A DNA stretch of 64,000 bases. It comes from Kitasatospora sp040298565. Lineage in GTDB: Bacteria > Actinomycetota > Actinomycetes > Streptomycetales > Streptomycetaceae. Made by a program: the position numbers and the translations under genes. The stretch lies in NCBI RefSeq assembly GCF_040298565.1, contig NZ_JBEPAK010000007.1, positions 8,478 to 72,477 on the forward strand. The letters run 5' to 3'. Shown here piece by piece: positions 32,658-41,427 of the stretch. The first letter of the stretch is position 1, and every line of letters begins with the position of its first letter. Under the pieces are notes generated by a model. It had not been told where the DNA came from and did no database searches. It worked only from the letters and a program-made list of their open reading frames with translations.

Positions 32658-34016
32658 ATGGAACGACCTCGGATCCTGATCGTGGGCGGTGGCTTCGCCG
32701 GCCTGGAGTGCGCGCGCCGCCTCGAACGCAAGCTCTCGCCGTCGGAGGCCGAGATCTCGCTGGTCACGCCGTTCAGTTACCAGCTCTATCTCCCCCTCCT
32801 CCCCCATGTCGCCGCCGGCGTCCTCACCCCCCAGTCCGTGGCCGTGTCGCTGCGCCGCACCCTGCGCCGCACCCACATCGTGCCCGGCGGCGCCATCGGC
32901 GTGGACCCGGCCTCCAAGGTCTGCGTCGTCCGCAAGATCACCGACGAGGTGGTCGCGCAGAAGTACGACGTCCTGGTGCTCACCCCCGGCAGCGTCACCC
33001 GCTCCTTCGACATCCCCGGGCTCACCGACTACGCCCGCGGCATGAAGACGCTCGCCGAGGCGGCCTACATCCGCGACCACGTGATCGCCCAACTCGACCT
33101 CGCCTCGGCCACCGTGGACCAGCGGGAGCGCGAGTCGCGGCTGCAGTTCGTGGTGGTCGGCGGCGGCTACGCGGGCACCGAGACGGCCGCCTGCCTGCAG
33201 CGCCTCACCACCGCCGCTGCCCGCCGCTACCCGCGGCTGGACGCCCGGCAGATCAAGTGGCACCTCATCGACATCGCCCCGAAGCTGATGCCCGAACTCG
33301 GCGACGCACTGGGCAACGCCGCCCTGGAGATCCTGCGGGGCCGCGGCATCGAGGTGTCCCTGGGCGTGTCGGTGGCGGAAGTCGGCGCCGAGACGGTCAA
33401 GTTCACCGACGGGCGGGTGCTGCCCTGCCGCACGCTGATCTGGACCGCGGGCGTGGCCGCGAGTCCGCTGATCGGCACCCTGGACGCGGAGACGGTCCGC
33501 GGCCGGCTCGCCGTGACGGCGGAGATGCGGGTGCCGCAGTTCGAGGGCGTGTTCGCGCTCGGCGACGCGGCGGCCGTCCCGGACCTCGCCAAGGGCGACG
33601 GCGCGGTCTGCCCGCCGACCGCCCAGCACTCGGCCCGGCAGGGCCGCGCGGTGGCCGACAACGTGATCGCCTCGCTGCGCCACCAACCGCTGGAGCCGTA
33701 CTACCACAAGGACCTGGGCCTGGTGGTCGACCTCGGCGGCAAGGACGCGGTCTCCAAGCCGGTCGGTGTCGAACTGCACGGACTGCCCGCCCAGTTGGTG
33801 GCCCGCGGCTACCACCTGATGGCGATGCGCACCAATGCGGCCAAGTTCCGGGTGGGCGCGAACTGGCTGCTGAACGCGACCGCCGGGGACGACTTCGTCC
33901 GCACCGGCTTCCTCGCCCGCCAGCCCGCCCGCCTGCGCGACTTCGAGTACACCGACGCCTACCTGACGAAGGATCAGGTGCGCGCCCACGCCCAGTCCCT
34001 GCTGGCCAAGGGCTGA
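32658..34016 (+). CDS. Type II NADH dehydrogenase-like FAD oxidoreductase
   Basis: A 452-residue monotopic NDH-2-type flavoprotein passing electrons from NADH to the quinone pool. FAD-binding GGGFAGLECARRLE opens the protein (residues 9-22), the NADH-binding VVVGGGYAGTETA is near residue 160, and GVFALGDAAAVPD (about 297) completes the FAD site. The Cys/Pro and AQHSARQGRAVADN segments match the family. The C-terminal region lacks long transmembrane helices, consistent with peripheral membrane binding. ATG 32658 starts MERPRILIV. It is monocistronic, ending at a strong hairpin. Confidence 0.88.
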   Translation: MERPRILIVGGGFAGLECARRLERKLSPSEAEISLVTPFSYQLYLPLLPHVAAGVLTPQSVAVSLRRTLRRTHIVPGGAIGVDPASKVCVVRKITDEVVAQKYDVLVLTPGSVTRSFDIPGLTDYARGMKTLAEAAYIRDHVIAQLDLASATVDQRERESRLQFVVVGGGYAGTETAACLQRLTTAAARRYPRLDARQIKWHLIDIAPKLMPELGDALGNAALEILRGRGIEVSLGVSVAEVGAETVKFTDGRVLPCRTLIWTAGVAASPLIGTLDAETVRGRLAVTAEMRVPQFEGVFALGDAAAVPDLAKGDGAVCPPTAQHSARQGRAVADNVIASLRHQPLEPYYHKDLGLVVDLGGKDAVSKPVGVELHGLPAQLVARGYHLMAMRTNAAKFRVGANWLLNATAGDDFVRTGFLARQPARLRDFEYTDAYLTKDQVRAHAQSLLAKG

Positions 34017-34025
34017 TCCCGGAAC

Positions 34026-34068
34026 GCCCCCGGCGCGCGCCGCGAACCACCGCGGCGGGCGCCGGGGC
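34026..34068. terminator. Hairpin between NDH-2 and esterase genes
   Basis: A two-part stem pairs GCCCC-GGCGC (34026-34036) with GCGCCGGGGC (34059-34068) and GCCGCG with CGCGGC around an AACCAC loop. It sits between two convergent stop codons. Confidence 0.8.
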
Positions 34069-34075
34069 GCGCGGG

Positions 34076-35269
34076 TCACCGTGCGGTCAGGTACATCCCG
34101 CTCGCGTCCTTGCCCGCCGTGTTGCGGCAGGCGTAGTTCCCGCCGCTCTGCGCCCACACCAGGGTGAGGCAGCGTCCGAGCGCCAACTGCCCGTAGTAGT
34201 TGGGGTGCATCGACTCCTGGAGGACGCCCTGGGTGGTGTTGAGCCCGCCGTCCAGGAACCGCGCCCACTCACTGGTCGTCGCGGACGGACCGCTGCTCGC
34301 GGTCGGCTGCCGGGTCGCCGTCGAGCAGACCTCACGGCCCTGCAGCATGTCGGACAGGTCGAGGAACTGGACGCCCTTGGTCGCCGCCACCCCGGCCAGC
34401 GCGCCGGAGATCTGCGGGACCATCGAGTCGCGCGCCCAGTCGGCGTCCCCGTCCCAGAACGGGCAGCCGCCGGTGTCCGAACGGCTCCAGCCGCTCTCCG
34501 GGTAGCGCATCTCGGCGCTGCGCGGGATCGGCGACGGGTAGGACTGCAGCACCAGCCGGTAGTCCGACTGCGCGTAGCCCGCGGCGGTCATCACCGCGCG
34601 GATCTCGTCGATCGCCTTGCCCACCCCGGCCATCGCGGCCGGCATCCTGGAGTCGATCGAGGACTGCGCCGAGCCGTGGCAGTACGAGTACCAGATCAGG
34701 TAGTCCTGCACGCAGTCGGAGATGATGCTGCCGAAGCCCAGGTCGTTGCCGCCGATCGACAGGGTGATCAGCTTGACGTTGTTCTGCCGTGCCACGGTGG
34801 CGAGTTGGTCGGCCTGCGGGGCCTCGCCCTTGAACGACTGGCCGCCGTTGGCGGCCCGGAAGACGTTCGCCGTCACGGCCCCGGAACAGGCCAGGTCGAT
34901 CCGGTTCTGGGCGACCGTCGATGCGCCGAGCACCTCGGCGACGTCGGAGCGGTCGCAGCCGCTCGCCGCCGTGGCGCCGTAGACCACCGAGGGGTCGGCC
35001 GAAGTGCCGTTCCAGGCCCGGTCGGTGCCGTTGCGGCTGCCGCTGGTGCCGGCGGCGTTGCCCATCCAGCGCCCGGCCTCGCCGGAGATGTAGCTGTCGC
35101 CGAGTGCCACGCTCGCCGTCGGCCCCGAGGGGACGGCGGCCGGGGCGGCCGCGGCCGGGGCGGCGACGGCCAGCCCCGCCACGGTCAGCGGCAGGGCGAA
35201 GGCTGCGGCCAGCAGCCGGCGGGCGAGTCGGGGTGCGCTGCGGGTGAGGCTCGAACGGTTTTCGGGCAC
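34076..35269 (-). CDS. Secreted SGNH/GDSL esterase-lipase
   Basis: A 397-residue exported hydrolase. A Sec signal peptide (residues 1-43, LLAAAFALPLTVAGLAVAA, cleavage after AAA) precedes the SGNH fold. ALGDSYISGE is block I with the nucleophile Ser, SIGGNDLGF is block III with the oxyanion Asn, and ESMHPNYYGQ is block V with the catalytic His. Six or more Cys suggest disulfides, as in Streptomyces lipases. GTG 35269 follows aggag at a good distance. It probably hydrolyses lipid or polysaccharide esters outside the cell. A 285-bp upstream gap includes an AT-richer promoter-like stretch near 35395-35420. Confidence 0.9.
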   Translation of the reverse strand: MPENRSSLTRSAPRLARRLLAAAFALPLTVAGLAVAAPAAAAPAAVPSGPTASVALGDSYISGEAGRWMGNAAGTSGSRNGTDRAWNGTSADPSVVYGATAASGCDRSDVAEVLGASTVAQNRIDLACSGAVTANVFRAANGGQSFKGEAPQADQLATVARQNNVKLITLSIGGNDLGFGSIISDCVQDYLIWYSYCHGSAQSSIDSRMPAAMAGVGKAIDEIRAVMTAAGYAQSDYRLVLQSYPSPIPRSAEMRYPESGWSRSDTGGCPFWDGDADWARDSMVPQISGALAGVAATKGVQFLDLSDMLQGREVCSTATRQPTASSGPSATTSEWARFLDGGLNTTQGVLQESMHPNYYGQLALGRCLTLVWAQSGGNYACRNTAGKDASGMYLTAR

Positions 35270-35554
35270 GGCGGAAACTCCTGCGGCTCGGTCTCCCCGC
35301 GGTGTGGGGACGGGAAGACGCGTAGGTGAGGGTGGGCCGCCGGCCGGTGGCGCGATGAAGATGACATGGCCCCGGCCGCCGCCGCTAGGCGTGTGCGTCA
35401 GGTTTCCGCATTTGTTACCGACGGGTTCGGCCGGGGCCGCCCCGGGGGGAACGACCCGTGCTCCGCCCGCCCCGGGAGCAGGGCCCGAACCACCCGCCCC
35501 CGAACCACCCGCCCCCGGCCACCCGGCCGGCTCCGGCCACCCCGCCGGCCGCGC

Positions 35555-36901
35555 TCACACCAGCCGCGAGTCGGCGCCGGCCGATCCCAGCACCTGCGCC
35601 AGGTCGTCGGCCAACCGTCGGGCGTCGGCCGCCTCCAGCCGCGCCGTGGTGAACCGCAGCCCGGGCGGCGACTGGATCCGGAACCGCGCGCCCGGCGCCG
35701 GGACCCAGCCGCGCTGCACCAGCGCGGCCAGTGCCGAGGCCTCGTCCGGCACCGGGACCCAGACGTTCAGCCCGCTCTCCCCGTGCGCCGCGATGCCACG
35801 CGCCGCCAGTTCGCCCAGCAGCGCGTCCCGCCGCGCCCGGTAGACGGCCGCCACCCGCGCGACCGGCGCCGCGTCGCTGCGCCACAGCTCCGCGACGGTG
35901 CGCTGGAGCAGGTGGCTGACCCATCCCGCGCCCAGCCGCAGCCGTCCGGCCACCCGGCCGATCGTCTCCTGGTCCCCGACCGCCACCGACACCCGCAGGT
36001 CCGGCCCGTACGCCTTGGCCGCCGAGCGCACCACCACCCAGTGCTGCGACCCTGCCCCGACCAGCGGGTGGTACGACTGGTCGACCATGCCGTGGCCGTG
36101 GTCGTCCTCGATCAGCAGCACCCCGGGGTGCCCGGCCAGGACGGCCCGCAGCGCCTCGGCCCGCCGGGCGGTGAGCGCCGCACCGGTCGGGTTCTGGGCC
36201 CGACTGGTGACCACCACCGCACGGGCGCCCCCGCCGAGGGCGGAGGCCAGCGAGTCGGGCAGCGGGCCCTCGTCGTCCAGCCGTACCGGCGCGGGCCGCA
36301 GCCCCATGGCGGGCAGCAGGTCGAGCAGGCTTCCCCAGCCCGGGTCCTCGACCGCCACCGCGTCGCCGGGGCGCAGGTGGGCGCCGAGGGTGCGCTCGAT
36401 GGTGTCCAGCGAGCCGGAGGCCACCACGATCGGGCCGCCGGGCAGCCCGTCGGCCTCGAACGAGGCCCGGGCCAGTGCGAGCAGTTCCGGGTCGACCTTC
36501 GGGTGCCCGTACAGCACGGGCTCGGCCCTCGCAGCCTCGGCGGCGGCGGCGAGCGCCTGGGTGAGGTCGGGCAGCAGGGCCGGATCCGGGTTTCCGGCGG
36601 CGAGGTCGCGGGCGTGCGCGGGGACCGGGACGCGGATCCGGTCCCGAGCGGTGAGCGCGGGGCGGGGCAGGATGCGACTGCCCTTGCGGCCGGCCGTCTC
36701 GATCACGCCCCGGTCGCGCAGCAGCCGGTAGGCGGCGGCCACGGTGTTGGGGTTGACGCCGAGTTCGGCTGCCAGGTCGCGCAGCGGGGGCAGGGTGGTT
36801 CCCGGGGCGAGCCGCCCGCTGCTCACGCCCTGTTCGATGTGGGCCGCGATTTCGCTGGCGCGCCGCCCTTTCAGCGGATAGTCTCCTAGCACAAACAACA
36901 T
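35555..36901 (-). CDS. MocR/GntR-type regulator with aminotransferase domain
   Basis: A 448-residue MocR protein. The GntR winged helix is PLRDLAAELGVNPNTVAAAYRLLRDRG (about residues 39-66). A fold-I aminotransferase-like domain follows, with AQNPTGAAL, LIEDDHGHGM and SAAKAYGPDLRV, whose Lys should bind PLP. Such proteins sense PLP and control vitamin B6 or related genes. ATG 36901 leaves no room for a Shine-Dalgarno because a palindrome abuts it, so the transcript is probably leaderless. It is divergent from a PNPOx-fold gene 27 bp away, the likely regulated target. Confidence 0.88.
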   Translation of the reverse strand: MLFVLGDYPLKGRRASEIAAHIEQGVSSGRLAPGTTLPPLRDLAAELGVNPNTVAAAYRLLRDRGVIETAGRKGSRILPRPALTARDRIRVPVPAHARDLAAGNPDPALLPDLTQALAAAAEAARAEPVLYGHPKVDPELLALARASFEADGLPGGPIVVASGSLDTIERTLGAHLRPGDAVAVEDPGWGSLLDLLPAMGLRPAPVRLDDEGPLPDSLASALGGGARAVVVTSRAQNPTGAALTARRAEALRAVLAGHPGVLLIEDDHGHGMVDQSYHPLVGAGSQHWVVVRSAAKAYGPDLRVSVAVGDQETIGRVAGRLRLGAGWVSHLLQRTVAELWRSDAAPVARVAAVYRARRDALLGELAARGIAAHGESGLNVWVPVPDEASALAALVQRGWVPAPGARFRIQSPPGLRFTTARLEAADARRLADDLAQVLGSAGADSRLV

Positions 36902-36917
36902 TATGCACTAGTACATA
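36902..36917. promoter_or_regulatory. Palindromic operator in the MocR/PNPOx divergent promoter
   Basis: TATGCACTAGTACATA is a 16-bp palindrome with one mismatched pair, filling most of the 26-bp gap between the two divergent starts. AT-rich -10-like sequence overlaps on both sides. A single dimer bound here could control both genes. Confidence 0.65.
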
Positions 36918-36927
36918 GAGGTCTGTC

Positions 36928-37617
36928 ATGCCGGCCACGCCCACCGACGGCGCCGCGGAGCGCACCGACGGCGCCACCTACGCCCGCACCCCCCGCACCA
37001 CCCCGACCCGGTACAGGGACCGCGCCACCTGGGAGCAGGAGGCGATCCACGCCATCCTCGACAGCGCCTACATCTGCCACCTCGGCTTCGTGGCCGACGG
37101 CGCCCCGGTCGTGCTGCCGACGATCTTCGCCCGGGTCGGCAGCCGGCTCTACGTCCACGGCTCCACCGGCAGCCGTCCGCTGCGCGGTGCCTCCGGCGAC
37201 CAGGGCATGCCGGTCTGCGTCACGGTGACCCAGGTCGACGCCCTGGTGCTGACCAAGTCCGCCTTCAACCACTCGGTGAACTTCCGGTCGGTGGTCGCCC
37301 ACGGCACGGCCCACCAGGTCACCGACCCGCAGGAACTGGACGTCGCACTGGCCGCCCTGGTCGACCACGCGGTCCCCGGCCGTTCCGGCGCGGTCCGCCC
37401 CGCCAACGCCAAGGAGCTCGCCGCGACCGCCGTGATCCGACTGGAGCTCGACGAGGTCTCGGCCAAGATCCGTGCCGACGGCGCCGACGACGACCCCGAG
37501 GACGCCGACCTGCCGTACTGGTCCGGCCTGATCCCGGTCACCACGGTGCACGGCGCCCCGGTGCCGTACGACGAGTCCGTACCGCTGCCCGCGCACCTGC
37601 GCGGCTACCCCCGCTGA
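36928..37617 (+). CDS. PNPOx-fold flavin-binding protein
   Basis: A 229-residue protein of the pyridoxamine 5'-phosphate oxidase-like split-barrel group (NimA-like). The core begins after a 30-residue disordered leader: AIHAILDSAYICHLGFVADGAPVVLPTIFARVG, then LYVHGSTGSRPLRG and FNHSVNFRSVVAHGTA. Such proteins bind FMN or F420 and reduce small molecules, and some carry a His in place of the Tyr used for PNP oxidation. It is divergent from a MocR regulator and followed 13 bp later by a PaiB-like gene, forming an operon. A true PLP biosynthetic role is possible but not shown by motifs. Confidence 0.83.
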   Translation: MPATPTDGAAERTDGATYARTPRTTPTRYRDRATWEQEAIHAILDSAYICHLGFVADGAPVVLPTIFARVGSRLYVHGSTGSRPLRGASGDQGMPVCVTVTQVDALVLTKSAFNHSVNFRSVVAHGTAHQVTDPQELDVALAALVDHAVPGRSGAVRPANAKELAATAVIRLELDEVSAKIRADGADDDPEDADLPYWSGLIPVTTVHGAPVPYDESVPLPAHLRGYPR

Positions 37618-37630
37618 GAGGGCTGCACCG

Positions 37631-38290
37631 ATGCTGATCAGGTCCTGGGACCGCGGCGACGAGGACGAGTGGCGCGCCTGGCTGGCGCAGGGCCGCGACT
37701 TCGGCCTGCTCGCCGCCAACGGCGGCCCCGACGAGGGGCCGGTGCTGGTCCCGACGCACTTCCTGCTGGACGCCGGGCGCGGCGAGATCCTGCTGCACCT
37801 CGCCGCGCCCAACCCGCTGCTGGCCGCCGTCCGGGCCGACCCCAACGTGACCCTCGCGGTCACCGACGACTACGCCTTCGCCCCCGGCCACTGGCGCGGC
37901 GCGCCCGGCACGCCCACCAGTTACTACGCCTCGGTCCACTTCCACTGCACCGCCGAGATCGTCGAGTCGGCCGCGGGCAAGGCGGAGATCCTCAACCGCC
38001 AGCTGGCGCACTTCCAGCCGGAGACCCCCGAGGTCCGGGTGGTGCCCGGCGCGGACGAGCTCGCCCGGCAGCTGCCCGGGCTGCGCGGGCTCCGCCTGAC
38101 GGTGCGGGAGGTGCGGGCCAAGTTCAAGTTCGACGACAAGAAGCCCGCCGAGGCGCAGCACGCGATCGCCGAGCGCCTCGCCGAACGCGCCGCCGGCCCC
38201 GGTCGCGGCCGCGACCACTACGCCGGCGCCCGGGCCGAACTGCTGCGGCGTCACCAACGGCGCACGGCCGCCGTGGGCGCCGGGGACTGA
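37631..38290 (+). CDS. PaiB-like FMN-binding negative regulator family protein
   Basis: A 219-residue member of the PAI2 (FMN-binding negative transcriptional regulator) family. The split-barrel motifs are VLVPTHFLLDAGRGEILLHLAAPNPLL, VTDDYAFAPGHWRG and SYYASVHFHCTAEIVES, ending with ILNRQLAHFQPE. In Bacillus the family was linked to repression of sporulation and protease genes, but the fold points to flavin binding. The start ATG 37631 lies 13 bp after the PNPOx-fold stop, so the two are co-transcribed from the MocR-controlled promoter. Confidence 0.83.
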   Translation: MLIRSWDRGDEDEWRAWLAQGRDFGLLAANGGPDEGPVLVPTHFLLDAGRGEILLHLAAPNPLLAAVRADPNVTLAVTDDYAFAPGHWRGAPGTPTSYYASVHFHCTAEIVESAAGKAEILNRQLAHFQPETPEVRVVPGADELARQLPGLRGLRLTVREVRAKFKFDDKKPAEAQHAIAERLAERAAGPGRGRDHYAGARAELLRRHQRRTAAVGAGD

Positions 38291-38404
38291 CTCCGCATCA
38301 CCCGTTCGGCCCTCAACTGAGGCGGGTGGACCGCCGCACTGCTCGAATGTGAGACGAGCCCTGCCCAGCCGTCGGTGCGGGCCCGTCGACCTCGGGGAGC
38401 GTGT

Positions 38405-39817
38405 GTGTCCACAGTCCACCATCAGCGGGCCTCGGGCGAGGCCCACCTCGGGCACGTGGTGTTCATCTCCGCGGCGGCCGCCATGGGCGGCTTCCTGTTC
38501 GGCTACGACAGCGCGGTGATCAACGGTGCGGTGACGGGCATCCAGAAGCACTTCGCGGTGGGCCACGGCACCACCGCCTTCGTCGTGGCCATCGCGCTGC
38601 TCGGCTCGGCCGTCGGCGCGGTGGTCGCCGGCCGGCTGGCCGACCACTTCGGCCGGGTACGCACGATGCTGCTGGCCGCCGTGCTGTTCGCGGCCAGCGG
38701 CATCGGCTCGATGTTCCCGCCGAACATCGAGGCGCTGGCCTGCTGGCGCGTGATCGGCGGCATCGCCATCGGCATCGCCTCGGTGATCGCGCCCACCTAC
38801 ATCGCCGAGGTGGCCCCGACCGCCTACCGCGGCCGGCTCGCCTCCTTCCAGCAGATGGCGATCGTGCTCGGCATCACCGTCTCCCAGCTCGCCAACTGGG
38901 CGCTCAACCAGGCCGCCGGCGGCGAGTCGACCAACCACCTCGGCGGCGTCCAGGCCTGGCAGTGGATGCTCGGCGTCGAGACGATCCCGGCCCTGGTGTA
39001 CGGGCTGATGGCGCTGGCCATCCCGGAGTCCCCCCGCTACCTGATCGCCGACCACCGCGAGGCGCAGGCCCGCAAGGTGCTGGTCGAGGTCGAGGGCGAG
39101 GACGTCGACCTGGACGCCCGGGTGGCGGAGATCCGCGCGGTGCTGGCGTCCACCCGCAAGCCCCGGCCGCGGGACCTGCTGGGCGGCCGCTTCGGCCTGC
39201 TGCCGATCGTCTGGGTCGGCATCGGCGCCTCGGTGTTCCAGCAGTTCGTCGGCATCAACGTGATCTTCTACTACTCCTCCTTCCTCTGGCAGTCGGTCGG
39301 CATCAACGAGTCCAACTCGCTGCTGATCAGCCTCTCCACGTCGATCATCAACGTGATCGGCACGGTGATCGCGATGGCCCTGGTGGACCGGATCGGCCGG
39401 AAGCCACTGGCCCTGGCCGGCTCCACCGGCATGGCGCTCGCGCTGGGCGCGGCCGCCTGGGCGTTCTCCTACCGGCACGGCACGGGCGACACCGCCACCC
39501 TCGACAACACCCACGCCACCGTCGCCCTGGTCGCCGCGCACGTCTTCGTGCTCTGCTTCGCCTTCTCCTGGGGCGTGGTGGTCTGGGTGCTGCTCGGCGA
39601 GATGTTCCCCAACCGGATCCGGGCGCTGGCCCTGTCGGTCGCCGCCTCCGCCCAGTGGATCGCCAACTGGGCGATCACCGTCAGCTTCCCGGACCTCGCC
39701 GACTGGAACCTCGCCGCGACGTACGTCATCTACGCGGCCTTCGCGCTGCTCTCCATCCCGTTCGTGGCCTTCTGCATCAAGGAGACCAAGGGCCGCGCCC
39801 TGGAGGAGATGGGCTGA
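38405..39817 (+). CDS. MFS sugar porter
   Basis: A 470-residue sugar:H+ symporter with twelve membrane segments. Signature elements are GYDSAVINGAV in helix 1, GRLADHFGRVRT, RGRLASFQQM, PESPRYL, the QQFVGINVIFYYSS of helix 7 that contacts sugar, VDRIGRKPLAL, and the C-terminal KETKGRALEEMG. GTG 38405 follows ggggag. It most resembles GlcP- or xylose-type transporters of Streptomyces; the exact sugar is not determined. No catabolic gene or regulator is immediately adjacent, and the next gene starts 130 bp later. Confidence 0.9.
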   Translation: MSTVHHQRASGEAHLGHVVFISAAAAMGGFLFGYDSAVINGAVTGIQKHFAVGHGTTAFVVAIALLGSAVGAVVAGRLADHFGRVRTMLLAAVLFAASGIGSMFPPNIEALACWRVIGGIAIGIASVIAPTYIAEVAPTAYRGRLASFQQMAIVLGITVSQLANWALNQAAGGESTNHLGGVQAWQWMLGVETIPALVYGLMALAIPESPRYLIADHREAQARKVLVEVEGEDVDLDARVAEIRAVLASTRKPRPRDLLGGRFGLLPIVWVGIGASVFQQFVGINVIFYYSSFLWQSVGINESNSLLISLSTSIINVIGTVIAMALVDRIGRKPLALAGSTGMALALGAAAWAFSYRHGTGDTATLDNTHATVALVAAHVFVLCFAFSWGVVVWVLLGEMFPNRIRALALSVAASAQWIANWAITVSFPDLADWNLAATYVIYAAFALLSIPFVAFCIKETKGRALEEMG

Positions 39818-39946
39818 GCAACCGCCCCCGCACCGCCATGGCACGCACCACCACCGCACGCACCCCTCGGCGCGCGCGCCTCACACCGCACGCCCCCACC
39901 GCACGAGCCCCCGCCGAACGCGGCCCGACCCCACCGAGAGGAAGCC

Positions 39947-40648
39947 ATGCCCGACGAGCGCGGCTCCCGGCAGAACGTCACCTTCCCGAGCGGCGGCCGC
40001 ACCGCTCACGGGTACCTGGCCCGTCCTCCGCAGGGGGTCGGGCCGGGCCTGGTGGTGGTGCAGGAGTGGTGGGGCCTCACCTCGCACGTCGCGGACATGG
40101 CCGACCGCTTCGCCGCCGAGGGGTTCACGGTGCTCGCCCCCGACCTGTTCGGCGGCGCCACCACCCACGACCGCGCCGAGGCCGCCCGCCTCAAACGGGA
40201 GCTGCCGGTCGAACGGGCCGTCCAGGACCTCTCGGGCGCCGTCGACCACCTGCTGTCCCTGGACGGCGTGGTCGGTGACGCGGTCGGCACGGTGGGCTTC
40301 TGCATGGGCGGCGGCTTCGCCCTACTGCTCGCCACCCGGTGCGGGGACGAGGTGGCCGCCGCCGTCTCCTTCTACGGGCTCCCGCCCGACCCGGAGTTCG
40401 ACTACCGCGGTCTGACGGCCCACGTCCTCGGGCACTTCGGCGAGCTCGACGGCTCGATCCCGATGGCCGCCGTGGACGAGGCCGCGATCCGGATCGGCGA
40501 GGCCACCGACGTCCGCCCCGAGTTCCACTTCTACCCGGCCGGACACGCCTTCATGAACGACGAGAACATCCTCGGCACCTACGACCCCCTGCAGGCCAGG
40601 ATCGCCTGGCGCCGCACGGTCACCTTCCTCCACGGCCACCTCGGCTGA
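39947..40648 (+). CDS. Dienelactone hydrolase family protein
   Basis: A 233-residue alpha/beta hydrolase of the dienelactone hydrolase family. The nucleophile Cys is in VGFCMGGGFALLL, Glu in VVQEWWGL supports the triad, and YPAGHAFMND holds the catalytic His. Substrates in the family include dienelactones from chloroaromatic degradation and other esters; no aromatic pathway genes are nearby. ATG 39947 follows gagaggaag. The 129-bp gap upstream is C-rich with a series of imperfect gcacgca repeats and no visible gene. Confidence 0.88.
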   Translation: MPDERGSRQNVTFPSGGRTAHGYLARPPQGVGPGLVVVQEWWGLTSHVADMADRFAAEGFTVLAPDLFGGATTHDRAEAARLKRELPVERAVQDLSGAVDHLLSLDGVVGDAVGTVGFCMGGGFALLLATRCGDEVAAAVSFYGLPPDPEFDYRGLTAHVLGHFGELDGSIPMAAVDEAAIRIGEATDVRPEFHFYPAGHAFMNDENILGTYDPLQARIAWRRTVTFLHGHLG

Positions 40649-40824
40649 CGCCGCGCCGCCCGGCGGCCGACCGCGGCACCCCGGACGCAACGGAGCCCGG
40701 CCGCGTGCCCGCGCCCGCGTCGTGAGCGCCCTGTGCGCCCCGCGTGCGCCCGCCGGAGAGCAACCACTGGTGCTGCTGGTTCGTCCGACCGGGTAGGACA
40801 CACCATCCACTTGGGGGGCCACCG

Positions 40825-41427
40825 GTGCCGAAGCCGCTGCTGTTCCTGGACGTCGACGGGGTGCTGAACCCGGTCTGTCCGCACCCGGACGCCGGGTTCG
40901 ACTCCCACACCCTGCTCGGTTACGCCGTCCTGCTCTCCGCCAGGCACGGCCGGTGGCTGCGCGAACTGGCCGGTGCGTACGAGCTGGTCTGGGCCACCAC
41001 CTGGGAGGAGCACGCCAACACCCACATCGCCCCGGCGATCGGCCTGGACCCGCTGCCCTTCGTGCGCTTCACCGGCTACGTCCCGCAGCCCGACGATCCG
41101 CGCGTCCCGCTGATGGAGCTGTTCTCCGCCCGCAAGTGGGCGCCGCTGCTGCGTTACGCCGGGGGCCGTCCGTTCGCCTGGGTGGACGACGTGATCCCGC
41201 CCCGGCTGGTCCGCACGTCGCTCTGGCGCCGCGACCGGCTGCTGCTGCCGATCGACCCGGGCCAGGGCCTGGAGCGCCGGCACGTCGACCGGCTGCTCGC
41301 CCGGCCGCCGCGCCCCCAGCCGCCGACGTTCGGCGGATCCGCAGCCGGCCGAGCCGCGGCCGGTCGATCCGCGGCCGACGGATCTGCGCCCGGCGGACCG
41401 ACCGTCAGGGGGTCGGCAGCCAACTGA
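40825..41427 (+). CDS. HAD-like phosphatase domain protein
   Basis: A 200-residue protein with a HAD motif I FLDVDGVLNP at residues 6-15, whose first Asp would be the nucleophile. WATTWEEHANTHIAPAIGL and RPFAWVDDVIPP provide the later motifs (Thr and acidic pair). The reduced size and absent cap place it with the HAD-domain proteins of unknown substrate common in Streptomyces. GTG 40825 follows a G-rich ribosome-binding site. The last 30 residues are Ala/Gly/Ser-rich repeats, and the final 23 bp overlap the end of the convergent protease gene. Confidence 0.8.
   Translation: MPKPLLFLDVDGVLNPVCPHPDAGFDSHTLLGYAVLLSARHGRWLRELAGAYELVWATTWEEHANTHIAPAIGLDPLPFVRFTGYVPQPDDPRVPLMELFSARKWAPLLRYAGGRPFAWVDDVIPPRLVRTSLWRRDRLLLPIDPGQGLERRHVDRLLARPPRPQPPTFGGSAAGRAAAGRSAADGSAPGGPTVRGSAAN

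Noticed and set aside
30512..35329. 1605-codon plus-strand open frame
   Set aside because: It runs antisense through MarR, DUF3037, HipA-like and esterase genes and out of frame with NDH-2; no domain is visible in the translation.
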